A stretch of DNA of 64,000 nt from Blautia coccoides (GCF_034355335.1 NZ_CP136422.1:77001-141000); one strand, 5' to 3'. Counted from the stretch's first letter, positions 18,041-27,697 are shown. The notes: generated by a model from the sequence alone, not told the origin. Numbers and translations are program-made.

Positions 18041-19066
18041 ATGAAAGTGGGATTAATAGGATGCGGAGGAATGGGAACCACCCACAACCTGTCGCTGAAA
18101 GCACTGTCATCCAAGATGGATGTTGAGGTAACGGCGCTGGCTGACTGCAGGCCCGAGTTCCTGGAAAAGGCGGCTGAGCAATGGCCAAATGCCAGGCTGT
18201 ACAAGACGGGGATGGAACTTCTGGAAGCGGAGACGCTGGACAGCGTGCATATCTGCCTTCCCAGTTATCTCCACACAGAACATGCTGTGGCGGCTATGGA
18301 CAGAGGAATGAATGTGTTCGTAGAAAAACCGGTATGTCTGACCGAGGAGGAGGCGCAGAAGCTTCTGGATGCCAAGGAGAGGAACCGTGTACAGGTTATG
18401 GTTGGGCAGGTGGTCCGCTCCTTTGATGAATACCGGTATCTGAAGGACTGCTATGAAACAGGCCGGTATGGTGAACTGAAATCTATTACCATGCAGAGAG
18501 TGAGCGGCGACGCGGCGTGGGGATTTGAGGACTGGTTCCATAAGGAGGACAGGAGTGGTTCGGTAGTGCTGGATCTGCATGTGCATGATCTGGATTTTCT
18601 CAGATATATGCTGGGAGAACCGGATTCCTTTGATGTAAGGGCAACAGCATTTTCCAGCGGAATGATCAACCAGATCTTTACTACATACGAATTCGGAAAA
18701 GTATTCGCAGTGACAGAAGGCATATGGGATATTAGTTCAGCGCTTCCCTTTGAGGCCAGCTTCCACGCATGCTTCGAGGAGGCCAGTATCGTATTCCGGG
18801 GACGCGATGAAAAACCGCTGACTGTTTATAAAAATGACGGCACGGTGGAGTATCCGGAGCTTGAAAGGGAATACGATGTGAAGGATGATTCCGCGGGGAT
18901 CAACGTCTCCAATCTGGGGCCGTATTATACAGAGATCAAATACTTCATTGAATGCCTCCAAAACGGCAGAGAAGTGGAGGTTGCGCCTCTGGAAGAGGGT
19001 ATCAAATCTGTTCGTCAGGGAATTGAAGAGTGGAGACGGGCAAAGGAATATGTGAACAGGAAATAA
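18041..19066 (+). CDS. Gfo/Idh/MocA-family oxidoreductase
   Basis: The protein has 341 residues. The Rossmann start is KVGLIGCGGMGTTHNL, with VTALADCRPEF after the second strand. The signature FVEKPVCLTEEEA lies near residue 95 and VVLDLHVHDLDFLRYMLG holds the likely catalytic Asp/His. It probably oxidises a sugar or cyclitol at a ring hydroxyl. The start is the ATG at 18041 with GAGGATGATGAG in front. It is first in an operon with an importer and a TIM-barrel isomerase, which suggests a two-step oxidation and isomerisation of the imported compound. It differs clearly from the enzyme at 13875-14930. Confidence 0.92.
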   Translation: MKVGLIGCGGMGTTHNLSLKALSSKMDVEVTALADCRPEFLEKAAEQWPNARLYKTGMELLEAETLDSVHICLPSYLHTEHAVAAMDRGMNVFVEKPVCLTEEEAQKLLDAKERNRVQVMVGQVVRSFDEYRYLKDCYETGRYGELKSITMQRVSGDAAWGFEDWFHKEDRSGSVVLDLHVHDLDFLRYMLGEPDSFDVRATAFSSGMINQIFTTYEFGKVFAVTEGIWDISSALPFEASFHACFEEASIVFRGRDEKPLTVYKNDGTVEYPELEREYDVKDDSAGINVSNLGPYYTEIKYFIECLQNGREVEVAPLEEGIKSVRQGIEEWRRAKEYVNRK

Positions 19067-19098
19067 AAACAAATATAAATTTCAAGGAGGAAAAAATT

Positions 19099-20385
19099 AT
19101 GATGAAGAAAACACTGGCGGTTCTGATGACAGCAGCTTTGGCAGCATCCTGTCTTACAGCCTGCGGCGGTGGCGGCGGCAGTACAGAGGAGTCCAAGGGC
19201 GATTCCGGTAAGGACAGCGCAGACAGCGGCAAAGAGGTTACCCTGAAGGTCTTCGATGCTCATGCTTATGGTCTGGACGAGTATGCTGAGATGGCGAAAA
19301 AGTTTGAGGAGTCACATCCTGGGGTTAAGATTGAGGTGCAGCATGCTGCCAATGACAGCAACACACTGCTTCAGTCACGTATTAACTCAGGGGATATCCC
19401 GGATGTATTTGACGTGGAGTCAGGAACATCTGCTCAGAAATACTATGAATATGCTTATGATTGGACAGACGAGAAAGAGGTACTGGATAAATTCAATGAG
19501 CCGGCTTTGGATACGGGAAAAGACGCTGACGGGAAGATCATGTCTCTGCCCTGGACCTATGAAAATATGGGCCTGATCTATAACAAAGACTTGTTTGAAA
19601 AAGCAGGTATCACAGAGCTTCCAAAGACTATGGATGAACTGGAAGCAGCCTGCGAGAAACTGGATGCGGCAGGCATCACAGCATTTTCTCTGGCAGCCAA
19701 GGAGACTTGGGTACTGCAGCAGTTGTCCACACATTACATGATGGACAAAACTCTGGATGCCAAAGGCGTTGTGGAAAAACTCAACAGCGGAGATCTGAAA
19801 TTCAAAGACCTCAAAAATTTCCAGAATGTATTCCGCCTTCTGGATCTGGCTGTAAAATACGGACCGGACAAACCACTTGAAGTTGACTGGGAGACAAGTG
19901 AGAATATGCTTGCAAACGGTGAGGCAGCTATCATTCATATGGGTGACTGGTGCCAGTCTACACTGGATTCCTTTAACCCGGATGCAAACCTGGCATTCCT
20001 TCCCTGCCCGGTAAGTGACAATGCAGATGACGCAACACTGCTGTCATCCTGTAACTGGACATATATTGTAAATAAAGACTCTGAAAATCTTGACCTGGCA
20101 AAAGAATATCTGGAATATATCCTTACATCTGAGGAAGGCCAGAAATGGATGTGCGACGGTGTTGGAGCTGTACCGGGCGTCAAGACGGATATGGATGTAA
20201 AAGGCGCGCTTGCCAATGATGCGTCCACATATGTGGAAGAGGGCAAAACAAACGGATGGATCCATACCATCGAGCCAAACGGCTACGGCGACATTGTAGG
20301 ACCGGCACTGCAGGCTTATATGACTGGTGATATGACTGCAGAACAGGTGACGGAAGAGTTCCAGAACGGATGGGTTGTACAGTAA
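19099..20385 (+). CDS. Sugar ABC transporter substrate-binding lipoprotein (CUT1)
   Basis: This is the ligand-capturing component of the second importer, with 428 residues. The signal peptide ends in LTAC, followed by a Gly-rich and Ser/Asp/Lys linker before the binding domain (EVTLKVFDAHAYG). The start at 19099 has AAGGAGG eight bases upstream; another ATG follows at once and an in-frame ATG at 19030 overlaps the previous gene. The C-terminus ends in FQNGWVVQ. The ligand is not predictable from sequence alone. Confidence 0.92.
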   Translation: MMKKTLAVLMTAALAASCLTACGGGGGSTEESKGDSGKDSADSGKEVTLKVFDAHAYGLDEYAEMAKKFEESHPGVKIEVQHAANDSNTLLQSRINSGDIPDVFDVESGTSAQKYYEYAYDWTDEKEVLDKFNEPALDTGKDADGKIMSLPWTYENMGLIYNKDLFEKAGITELPKTMDELEAACEKLDAAGITAFSLAAKETWVLQQLSTHYMMDKTLDAKGVVEKLNSGDLKFKDLKNFQNVFRLLDLAVKYGPDKPLEVDWETSENMLANGEAAIIHMGDWCQSTLDSFNPDANLAFLPCPVSDNADDATLLSSCNWTYIVNKDSENLDLAKEYLEYILTSEEGQKWMCDGVGAVPGVKTDMDVKGALANDASTYVEEGKTNGWIHTIEPNGYGDIVGPALQAYMTGDMTAEQVTEEFQNGWVVQ

Positions 20386-20418
20386 AGTTGGAAACTGCGG
20401 CGGGGTAACGATGACCGG

Positions 20419-20453
20419 ACGGGGCTGTTGCGGCTGCAACGGCCCCGTTTTTT
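20419..20453 (+). terminator. Strong intra-operon terminator after the binding-protein gene
   Basis: ACGGGGC-T-GTTGC, loop GGCT, GCAAC-G-GCCCCGT, then TTTTT. It would let only part of the transcripts enter the permease genes. A second hairpin (TAACACAGG with CCTGTGTTA) follows before the permease start. Confidence 0.8.
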
Positions 20454-20556
20454 ATAACACAGGCGAGCTTTTGGGATTTCCCTGTGTTACAAAAACCTCC
20501 GGGCAGGAGGCACACTGCGGCCTGCTGTTGTGGAAGGGGAAAATGGAGGCGTGAAA

Positions 20557-21441
20557 GTGAAAAGCAAAGGAAAAACAAAAGATTTATTGATTTTTGCATT
20601 GTTTGTATTTCCGGCAGTGGCATTTGTGCTTTTTTCCACAGATGTGCCGTTTCTGATGAACCTGTATTATTCTGTGTTTAACTGGAATGGGATCAGCAAG
20701 GATATGGAGTTTGTAGGACTTCAAAACTTTGTAAATATATTTACCAATGATGCGCTGTTTTGGAAGAGTACTGCATTTACATTGAAGTTCTCGGTGTTCT
20801 ATGTTGTGATCGTAAACGTCCTGTCTCTTACAGTGGCACTGGTAATGGCGAAAGAGAAGAAGAGTTCAAGCGTGGGACGTGCGTTTTATTATATTCCGTA
20901 CATAATCAGTTTGACTGCCATCAGCCTGATCTGGAAGTTTATTCTGGGTCCGGGATTTGAGGCTCTGTATCAGGTGACGGGATGGGAGATGTTTAACTGG
21001 AGCTGGCTTGGCACAGCGAAACTGGCATTCTTTGTTGTGGTCATCATGACGGTATGGCAGAATCTGGGATTCTATATGGTGAACTATATTGCGGGTATCA
21101 TAGCGGTTCCGAAAGAACTCATTGAGGCTGCCAAGATAGACGGCGCCAATAAGTTCCAGGTGCTTAGAAAAGTGACTGTGCCGCTGATCATGCCGGCAGT
21201 GTCTATCTGTATGCTCACATCCCTGACATTTGCCTTCAAGTTATTTGATGTCATCATGGTATTTACAAAGGGCGGTCCGGCAAACTCCACCATTTCTGTG
21301 GCGTACAATATATATAAAGAAGCGTTTGTCAACAACCGTTATGGAATGGCTACCGCAAAATCCCTTGTATTTGTGGTGTTTGTGCTGATCGTTACAGTGA
21401 TCCAGCTTAAAGTAACCAAGAGTAAGGAGGTAGAGGCATAA
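20557..21441 (+). CDS. Sugar ABC transporter permease, MalF/UgpA-like
   Basis: This first membrane subunit of the second importer has 294 residues and six predicted helices. The EAA loop is IEAAKIDGANKFQVLRKVTVP. The chosen start is GTG at 20557, seven bases after GGAGG at 20545-20549; the upstream in-frame GTGs at 20530 and 20551 are too far from or too close to that site. The stop overlaps the next start by one base (TAATG), so the permeases are translationally coupled. Confidence 0.9.
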   Translation: MKSKGKTKDLLIFALFVFPAVAFVLFSTDVPFLMNLYYSVFNWNGISKDMEFVGLQNFVNIFTNDALFWKSTAFTLKFSVFYVVIVNVLSLTVALVMAKEKKSSSVGRAFYYIPYIISLTAISLIWKFILGPGFEALYQVTGWEMFNWSWLGTAKLAFFVVVIMTVWQNLGFYMVNYIAGIIAVPKELIEAAKIDGANKFQVLRKVTVPLIMPAVSICMLTSLTFAFKLFDVIMVFTKGGPANSTISVAYNIYKEAFVNNRYGMATAKSLVFVVFVLIVTVIQLKVTKSKEVEA

Positions 21442-22268
21442 TGAAAAAAGTGAGAAAAATCAGCATTCTTTCCATTATAGTGTTCATATGTTCCGTGTTT
21501 TGGCTGATGCCCCTGCTTCTGATATTTATCAACTCGTTTAAGCCTTATAATGATATGCTGCAGGAATTCCTGGCTCTTCCCAAGAGCTGGAGCCTGAATA
21601 TGTATATAGAGACCTGGACAAAGTTTGATTTCCCGCTGCTGATAGGGAATACGCTTTTGTATACGGTGTGTACAGTGCTCATTATCGCGCTCCTTGCGCC
21701 TATGGCGGCTTACAAGCTGGCGAGAACAAAGGGCAGGCTGTCAGGCGCATGCTTTGTTCTGATCATCATTCCTATGATGGTGCCGTTCCAGTCTTACATG
21801 ATCACATTGACCAGACTGGTGGCAAATCTGGGAATGACAGGGAGTAAAATAGGTTATATACTGGTGAGTACAGGTCTCTGTATGCCGCTGGCTGTATATA
21901 TGATCCACGGGTTTGTAAAAAATGTACCAATTGAATTGGAAGAGTGCGCCTGCATCGACGGTGCCGGCAAGGTGAGAACATACTTTAATATTGTACTGCC
22001 GCTGCTGAAACCGATCCTGACAACAGTTGTAGTTTTGGATACTCTGGCTACCTGGAATGATATCATTACCAACCAGCTCATCGTCGGAGGAAATGCAAAG
22101 GCTATGAATATCCAGAATGCGCTTTACATGCAGTTCTCTGCACAGACGGCAGACTGGGAACATGCCCTTCCGGGTATCGTAATGTCCATGATCCCCAGTT
22201 TGATCTTCTTTGTGATCATGCAGAAGCATATCGTAGGCGGTATTACAGCGGGAGCAGTGAAGGGTTAA
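21441..22268 (+). CDS. Sugar ABC transporter permease, MalG/UgpE-like
   Basis: This second membrane subunit has 275 residues. The EAA loop is ELEECACIDGAGKVRTYF and the C-terminus is IVGGITAGAVKG. AAGGAGG lies before the overlapping ATG. As in the other three clusters no ATPase gene is linked. Confidence 0.93.
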   Translation: MKKVRKISILSIIVFICSVFWLMPLLLIFINSFKPYNDMLQEFLALPKSWSLNMYIETWTKFDFPLLIGNTLLYTVCTVLIIALLAPMAAYKLARTKGRLSGACFVLIIIPMMVPFQSYMITLTRLVANLGMTGSKIGYILVSTGLCMPLAVYMIHGFVKNVPIELEECACIDGAGKVRTYFNIVLPLLKPILTTVVVLDTLATWNDIITNQLIVGGNAKAMNIQNALYMQFSAQTADWEHALPGIVMSMIPSLIFFVIMQKHIVGGITAGAVKG

Positions 22269-22330
22269 GCGTAACGGCTAAAAGGACTTTGCCTGTAACT
22301 GTGATGAGGCTGAAAAGCTGCGGTTAAGTT
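22264..22330 (+). repeat. Partial copy of dispersed intergenic repeat
   Basis: The stretch TTTGCCTGTAACTGTGATG and the following AGGCTG resemble the 3' part of the repeat at 32217-32357 and 62622-62756. As there, it lies just upstream of a start codon (22353). The match is short, so this copy is the least certain. Confidence 0.35.
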
Positions 22331-22352
22331 AAAAGAAAGAGAGGTATTTTTT

Positions 22353-23186
22353 ATGAGAGTAGGAGTTTTGATAGAGCTTTTTCGTGATACAGATATAGAT
22401 GCCAGATTCGCGGAGCTGCGTTCCATGGGGATGGAGAGCTGCCAGTTGGTGTGCTGGGATAGAGAGATCATGGATCAGGAGAATGCGGATAAGGTGAATG
22501 CGGCTGCTGAACATCATAAAGTAGATATCACAGCATTCTGGTGCGGCTGGGAAGGCCCTAGAGTATGGGATTTCTATGACGGACAGCTTACCCTGGGACT
22601 TGTGCCTGAGGCGTTCCGCTTTGAGCGTGTGAAGATGCTGCAGGAGGGTATCAGGTTTGCTGCTATGATCCATGTAAAAGATGTGGCGACCCATGTGGGG
22701 TATATGCCTGAAAATCCCTATGATCCCAACTACGCGGGTGTTCTTGTTTGTCTGAAAGAACTGGTAAAGCAGTGTAAGGAAAACGGCCAGAATTTCCTCT
22801 TTGAGACAGGACAGGAGACGCCGGTTACACTGAAAAGGGCGATCCAGGATATAGAAAAAGAACTGGGAAAAGGTAATGTGGGCATTAACCTGGATCCTGC
22901 CAATCTGGTCATGTACGGAAAAGCAAATCCCGTGGACGCGCTGGAGGTATTCGGTGAATATGTCATGGGTATCCACGGCAAGGATGGAAAATACCCTACA
23001 GACGGTCACATGCTTGGCGATGAAGTGCCTCTGGGACAGGGTAAGGTGAATTACCCCGCTTTTGTGGCTAAACTGAAAGAGATTGGATATGCAGGAGATA
23101 TCACTATTGAGCGTGAAATTTCCGGTGAAGAGCAGAAAAAGGATATTGTAATGGCGAAAGCGGTTCTCGATGAACTGCTGAAATAA
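22353..23186 (+). CDS. Sugar phosphate isomerase/epimerase family protein (AP endonuclease 2-like TIM barrel)
   Basis: The protein has 277 residues. It has the xylose-isomerase-like TIM barrel layout. FLFETGQETP near residue 150, NLDPANLVMYG near 188, HGKDGKYP near 208 and TIEREISG near the end provide the Glu, Asp, His and Glu expected to hold a divalent metal. It ends an operon with a Gfo/Idh/MocA dehydrogenase and an importer, so it may isomerise, epimerise or dehydrate the keto product of that dehydrogenase. The exact reaction is unknown. GAGAGG precedes the ATG. Confidence 0.85.
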   Translation: MRVGVLIELFRDTDIDARFAELRSMGMESCQLVCWDREIMDQENADKVNAAAEHHKVDITAFWCGWEGPRVWDFYDGQLTLGLVPEAFRFERVKMLQEGIRFAAMIHVKDVATHVGYMPENPYDPNYAGVLVCLKELVKQCKENGQNFLFETGQETPVTLKRAIQDIEKELGKGNVGINLDPANLVMYGKANPVDALEVFGEYVMGIHGKDGKYPTDGHMLGDEVPLGQGKVNYPAFVAKLKEIGYAGDITIEREISGEEQKKDIVMAKAVLDELLK

Positions 23187-23190
23187 AAAG

Positions 23191-23266
23191 AAAAAGGCAC
23201 CGTCTGCGGGACGGCGCAGTATCTGTAAAATACAGAACTGGGCGGCTCCGCAGACGGTGCCTTTTT
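23191..23266. terminator. Long bidirectional terminator
   Basis: A perfect 19-bp inverted repeat (23191-23209 with 23248-23266) beginning AAAAAGGCACCG encloses a further small hairpin. Its A and T ends allow termination from both sides, for the isomerase gene and the convergent YesL-like gene. Confidence 0.9.
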
Positions 23267-23316
23267 GTTGTATGGAAACATCCTTCAGGCAGGATGCTTT
23301 TTTCGGAAATCCATGT

Positions 23317-23976
23317 TTACCGTGTTTCCTCTTTTGGCAACTCCTCTTCTTTTTCCAGATAAGGCCGGAAGATACGATACAGAAAGAACGAGTCAATATA
23401 AGCCGTGAGGGCAAAGCCGAAGAAGAACCAACAGCACGCGTACAGAGGCATTAGCTTCAGATCCTGATATGTCATATACATGGGCAGAATGGTAATGACA
23501 GCCATGGCCAGTGTGGAGGGGAAATGCATGAAGGCAAACAAAAATGCGTTTTTCAGCAGTTTCCCGGCGGTGTTGGCAAAAGCCGCAATGACTGGGAAGA
23601 TGTAGAGGGCCACGATCACCAGAAGACCCATAAGAGCCTCTGACATGTAGAGCAGAATCTTTCCATAGGAAAATGTACCCTGAGTCTGCATAAGAAAACG
23701 GATATTCAGAAACAATATGACTCCTGCCAGCAGAATGCCCAGCCAGATCACCAGGGATTGGACGAAATTTTGTTTGAACGCGCGGAAAAAGGTTTTGGAT
23801 GTACTGCTGTCATTTCCTTTTACCATGCGCAGTGTGCAGTGATACAGCGCTGTCATGGCCGGTCCTATGGTGATGACGGGGATACAGCAGAGAATGAACA
23901 AAAGATTGGCGACCACCAGATCTCCGATTTTGCTGAGAAAAATATGAACTACATTGTCTTCGTTTAAAAGATTCAT
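23317..23976 (-). CDS. YesL family (DUF624) membrane protein
   Basis: The protein has 219 residues and five to six predicted membrane helices. The N-terminus LLNEDNVVHIFLSKIGDLVVANLLFILCC is typical of YesL, which is commonly encoded near sugar ABC importers in Firmicutes; its function is not established. It faces away from the third importer and may share its regulation. GGGCGG precedes the ATG. Confidence 0.85.
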   Translation of the reverse strand: MNLLNEDNVVHIFLSKIGDLVVANLLFILCCIPVITIGPAMTALYHCTLRMVKGNDSSTSKTFFRAFKQNFVQSLVIWLGILLAGVILFLNIRFLMQTQGTFSYGKILLYMSEALMGLLVIVALYIFPVIAAFANTAGKLLKNAFLFAFMHFPSTLAMAVITILPMYMTYQDLKLMPLYACCWFFFGFALTAYIDSFFLYRIFRPYLEKEEELPKEETR

Positions 23977-24469
23977 AATTTCCGCCCTTTCTGAATAGAA
24001 TGTATTTTAGTAACTGATTGGCAGGTTTGTACATTTTTTCTGCCGGCCGTTACATGCTTTGATATGATTCTAAGGGTTATTCTAGCATTAAATGATGAAG
24101 AATGCAATTGCGGTATGTAATTTTGAGCGGAAAAATAGAAAAAACAGGAAAATTGTAAAAAATATGGAATAATGTAATCTGATTTAGACTTAATGTGGTC
24201 TTGATATGTGAGAATGAACCCGTCATTGTGACGAAAACTATCAAAAGTATATGGAAAACAAAGCTTGCAAGGCAATTAAACTGCAATGAAAACCTGGTGA
24301 AATCAAGGAAAAGTGTAAAAAACGCACAAACATATAACATTATGACATATTATAAAAACATATATCCATTTAACATTATTCCATGTGCAACTATAATAAG
24401 GATATCACTCAGGGATACAGTAAAAACTGTTAATCTGACGAAAACTTTAATGCAAAAGGAGGAGCAAGT
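23977..24469. other. AT-rich divergent regulatory region
   Basis: No gene is seen in this 493-bp region. It holds a clear promoter at 24369-24397 for the raffinose-type importer and long A/T-rich stretches where activator sites may lie. Confidence 0.55.
24369..24397 (+). promoter_or_regulatory. Promoter of raffinose-type importer operon
   Basis: TTTAAC, 17 bp, perfect TATAAT at 24392-24397. Confidence 0.65.
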
Positions 24470-25801
24470 ATGAAATTCAGAAAGGTAGCAGCATTATCAC
24501 TGGCAAGCGTTATGGCACTGTCACTGGCAGCATGTGGAGGAAACAGCGGCGGAGACAGCAAGGGTTCTGACGACAGCAGCACAAAGACAGAAGGTGAAGG
24601 CGAGAAGGCCGAAAGCGGTAGCTCCAGTGATGCAGAACTTTCCGTATCTATCTGGGATACCAACCAGGAACCGGGTATCAAAGAAATCCTGGCTGACTTT
24701 ACAGAGCAGACCGGCATTAAGACAAAACTTTCTGTAGTAAAATGGGACGAGTATTGGACCATGTTGGAGGCAGGCGCACAGGGCGGTTCCCTTCCGGATG
24801 TATTCTGGATGCATTCCAATGAGAGCCAGAGATACATGTCCAATGATATGCTTCTTGATCTGACAGACAAGATTGCAGACAGTGATAAGATCGACCCGGA
24901 AAACTACCCATCCGATATCTGGGGTCTGTATACATATGAAGACAAATATTATGCAGTTCCTAAGGATGTAGATACCATCGCTCTGTGGTACAACAAGGCA
25001 ATGTTTGATGAGGCCGGACTTGACTATCCTACAGCAGACTGGACATGGGATGACGTGACAGAAGCAGCTAAGAAGCTGACAAAAGAAGACGGAAGCCAGT
25101 ACGGTATGGCTCTGAGAAATGACAACAACCAGGCCGGTTACTACAACATGATCTATGATAACGGCGGAACCGTCATCAGTGATGACAAGAAAACATCCGG
25201 ATGGGATGATCCTAAGACCATCGAAGCAATGCAGATGTTAGAAGGATGGATCAAAGACGGAGTTATGCCTTCCATCGAGACAATGTCTGAGAACGGTGAG
25301 GACGTACTGTTCCAGTCCGGAAAAGTTGCTATGGTATTCCAGGGTTCCTGGATGCTGGCAGCATATCGTGACAATGAGTACACAGCAGAAAACTGTGACG
25401 TTGTAGAACTTCCGAAGAACGCGTCAACAGGAAGAAGAGCCTCCATCTATAACGGACTCGGATGGGCAGCAGCAGCTAACGGCAGCCACACAGATGAAGC
25501 TTGGCAGCTGATCGAGTACCTGGGATCCAAAGAAGCTCAGGAAAAACAGGCTGAACTTGGCGTTACAATGTCTGCATACACAGGTACCTCTGACGCATGG
25601 GCAAAATCTGCTGACTTTAACTTAGAGGCATATCTGAACATGATGGATGACATGGTGATCAGACCATATTCCAAAACAACAGTTACCTGGGAAAATGAAG
25701 ACAACGAAATCTTAAAGAGCGTATACACCGGTGAAATGTCCATGGAAGATGCCTGCAAGAAGATGGCAGAGCAGATGAATGAGAAATTAGCCGAGGAGTG
25801 A
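24470..25801 (+). CDS. Sugar ABC transporter substrate-binding lipoprotein (raffinose-type)
   Basis: This is the ligand-binding lipoprotein of the third importer, with 443 residues. The signal peptide MKFRKVAALSLASVMALSL ends in AAC, followed by a Gly/Ser/Asp/Glu linker to about residue 55. The binding domain begins ELSVSIWDTNQEPG. A strong AAAGGAGGAG precedes the ATG. The GH36 alpha-galactosidase two genes further on suggests raffinose, stachyose or melibiose as ligands. The gene has an even, A-ending codon pattern typical of highly expressed genes here. Confidence 0.93.
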   Translation: MKFRKVAALSLASVMALSLAACGGNSGGDSKGSDDSSTKTEGEGEKAESGSSSDAELSVSIWDTNQEPGIKEILADFTEQTGIKTKLSVVKWDEYWTMLEAGAQGGSLPDVFWMHSNESQRYMSNDMLLDLTDKIADSDKIDPENYPSDIWGLYTYEDKYYAVPKDVDTIALWYNKAMFDEAGLDYPTADWTWDDVTEAAKKLTKEDGSQYGMALRNDNNQAGYYNMIYDNGGTVISDDKKTSGWDDPKTIEAMQMLEGWIKDGVMPSIETMSENGEDVLFQSGKVAMVFQGSWMLAAYRDNEYTAENCDVVELPKNASTGRRASIYNGLGWAAAANGSHTDEAWQLIEYLGSKEAQEKQAELGVTMSAYTGTSDAWAKSADFNLEAYLNMMDDMVIRPYSKTTVTWENEDNEILKSVYTGEMSMEDACKKMAEQMNEKLAEE

Positions 25802-25834
25802 TCAAAGGGAAGCTGAATTGACCGAGGATTAAAT

Positions 25835-25864
25835 TGCAGGCAGGTTCGTAAGAATCTGCCTGCA
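25835..25864 (+). terminator. Hairpin between binding-protein and permease genes
   Basis: TGCAGGCAG, 12-base loop, CTGCCTGCA, then TTTGG. There is no strong T run, so partial attenuation or mRNA protection is more likely than full termination. Confidence 0.5.
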
Positions 25865-25885
25865 TTTGGAAAAGGAGTGAGTGGC

Positions 25886-26794
25886 GTGGCTAGTAATGGA
25901 AATACAAAGAAACAGATGAAAACCAGCAGGGAGCGCAGCGAGTTTTTGTGGGGCTGGCTGTTTATCCTTCCAACTGTGATTGGTCTGGTTGTTTTAAATA
26001 TCATCCCGATCTTCCAGACCCTGTACCAGAGTTTCTTCAAGACAGGGGATTTCGGAAAAGGAAACATCTTTGTCGGAGTAGAGAATTATGTAAAAGTATT
26101 CGGAGACCAGGAGGTTTGGCAGTCTCTGATCAACACATTTAAATATGCGATCGTAGAGGTTCCGTTCTCGATTGTGATCGCCCTTGTTCTGGCAGTTCTG
26201 CTTAACAGAAAAATGAAGGGCCGCGGTATTTACCGTACTATCATCTTCCTCCCCATGGTTGCAGCTCCGGCGGCAGTTGCCATGGTTTGGAGATGGCTGT
26301 TCAACTCAGATTTCGGTCTGATCAACAATGTGTTCCATACAAGTGTTAAATGGGTGTCAGATCCCAAGATCGCAGTATTTTCCATTGCTGTTATCGGTGT
26401 ATGGTCCATTATAGGTTATAACATGGTGTTATTTATATCCGGTCTGCAGGAGATCCCCCACGACTATTATGAAGCGGCGGAGATTGACGGTGCTACGGGT
26501 GTTAAGAGTTTCTTCCATATAACAGTACCCCTGTTATCCCCAACTATTTTCTTTGTTCTTGTAACACGTGTCATCGGTTCCCTTCAGGTATTCGATCTCA
26601 TGTACATGGTAATGGACAAATCCAACCCGGCTCTGGAAAAGACCCAGTCCCTGGTATACCTGTTCTACAAATACGCGTTCATCAATAAGAACATGGGTTA
26701 CGGTGCAACTATTGTTATCCTGCTTCTGGTCATCACCATGATCATCACGGTGTTCCAGATGATAGGACAGAAAAAATGGGTGTTCTACAACTAG
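25886..26794 (+). CDS. Sugar ABC transporter permease, MalF-like (raffinose-type)
   Basis: This first membrane subunit has 302 residues, six helices and the EAA loop YYEAAEIDGATGVKSFFHITVP. The start is GTG at 25886, eight bases after AAAGGAG; the GTG at 25877 lies within that site. The next permease starts 15 bp after the stop. Confidence 0.9.
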   Translation: MASNGNTKKQMKTSRERSEFLWGWLFILPTVIGLVVLNIIPIFQTLYQSFFKTGDFGKGNIFVGVENYVKVFGDQEVWQSLINTFKYAIVEVPFSIVIALVLAVLLNRKMKGRGIYRTIIFLPMVAAPAAVAMVWRWLFNSDFGLINNVFHTSVKWVSDPKIAVFSIAVIGVWSIIGYNMVLFISGLQEIPHDYYEAAEIDGATGVKSFFHITVPLLSPTIFFVLVTRVIGSLQVFDLMYMVMDKSNPALEKTQSLVYLFYKYAFINKNMGYGATIVILLLVITMIITVFQMIGQKKWVFYN

Positions 26795-26809
26795 AAAGGG
26801 GGATGCATT

Positions 26810-27649
26810 ATGGATAGTATGGAAAGAAAAAGCAAATTAATAAACACTCTTATTCATATAATATTGATTCTGGTATCTATAACGATGCTGATACCTTTTA
26901 TATGGATGATCCTCACTGCGTTCAAGTCAGTGACAGAAGCAACATCCGTGAACCCGTTTGTCATCTTCCCGAAGGTTTGGAGAACAGAAGCGTTCACCTC
27001 CGTTATGGAGAACATGAACTTCCTGATCCTGTATAAAAATACCCTGCTTCTGATCCTGTTCCGCGTTGTCTGCGCGGTACTGACAGCTACTATGGCAGGT
27101 TATGCTTTCGGACGTCTGCACTTTAAAGGAAGAGACTTCTGTTTCTCCCTGGTTCTTCTGCAGATGATGGTTCCGGTACAGATCTTCATCATTCCTCAGT
27201 ACCTGATGGTAAGTAAAATGGGAATGCTGAATACCATTTTTGCACTGGTATTCCCCGGTATTGTCACAGCATTCGGTACCTTCCTGCTCCGCCAGGGTTA
27301 CATGGGACTTCCCAATGACCTGGAAGAAGCTGCAAGGCTGGACGGATGTAATATCGGACAGACCTTCCTTTATATCATGGCACCGCTTACCCGGTCCAGT
27401 ATGGTTGCCCTGGGAATCTTCACAGCAGTGTTTGCCTTCAAAGACCTGATGTGGCCGATGATCGTCAACACAGATAAGGACATGCTGGTTCTGTCCTCCG
27501 CACTTGCGAAAATGCAGGGGCAGTATACCTCCAAATTCCCGGAATTAATGGCAGCTTCCCTGATTGCCTGTATCCCGATGATCGTCCTCTATATGATTTT
27601 CCAGAAACAGTTCATCGAAGGTATTGCAACCAGCGGTGGTAAACTTTAA
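26810..27649 (+). CDS. Sugar ABC transporter permease, MalG-like (raffinose-type)
   Basis: This second membrane subunit has 279 residues. The EAA loop is DLEEAARLDGCNIGQTFLY and the end is FIEGIATSGGKL. AAAGGGGG precedes the ATG. A terminator follows and then the alpha-galactosidase gene. Confidence 0.93.
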   Translation: MDSMERKSKLINTLIHIILILVSITMLIPFIWMILTAFKSVTEATSVNPFVIFPKVWRTEAFTSVMENMNFLILYKNTLLLILFRVVCAVLTATMAGYAFGRLHFKGRDFCFSLVLLQMMVPVQIFIIPQYLMVSKMGMLNTIFALVFPGIVTAFGTFLLRQGYMGLPNDLEEAARLDGCNIGQTFLYIMAPLTRSSMVALGIFTAVFAFKDLMWPMIVNTDKDMLVLSSALAKMQGQYTSKFPELMAASLIACIPMIVLYMIFQKQFIEGIATSGGKL

Positions 27650-27658
27650 GAAATTTAA

Positions 27659-27697
27659 GGCCGGCGTAATAAGGTGTTATTGCGCCGGCCTGTTTTT
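27659..27697 (+). terminator. Terminator between permease and GH36 genes
   Basis: GGCCGGCG at 27659-27666 pairs with CGCCGGCC at 27683-27690, followed by TGTTTTT. Read-through or a further promoter would be needed for the GH36 gene; no separate promoter was seen in the 30 bp that remain. Confidence 0.8.

Noticed and set aside
22329..23414. A 361-codon open frame on the minus strand
   Set aside because: It is antisense to the TIM-barrel isomerase and runs through the strong bidirectional terminator at 23191-23266; the encoded sequence is compositionally odd.
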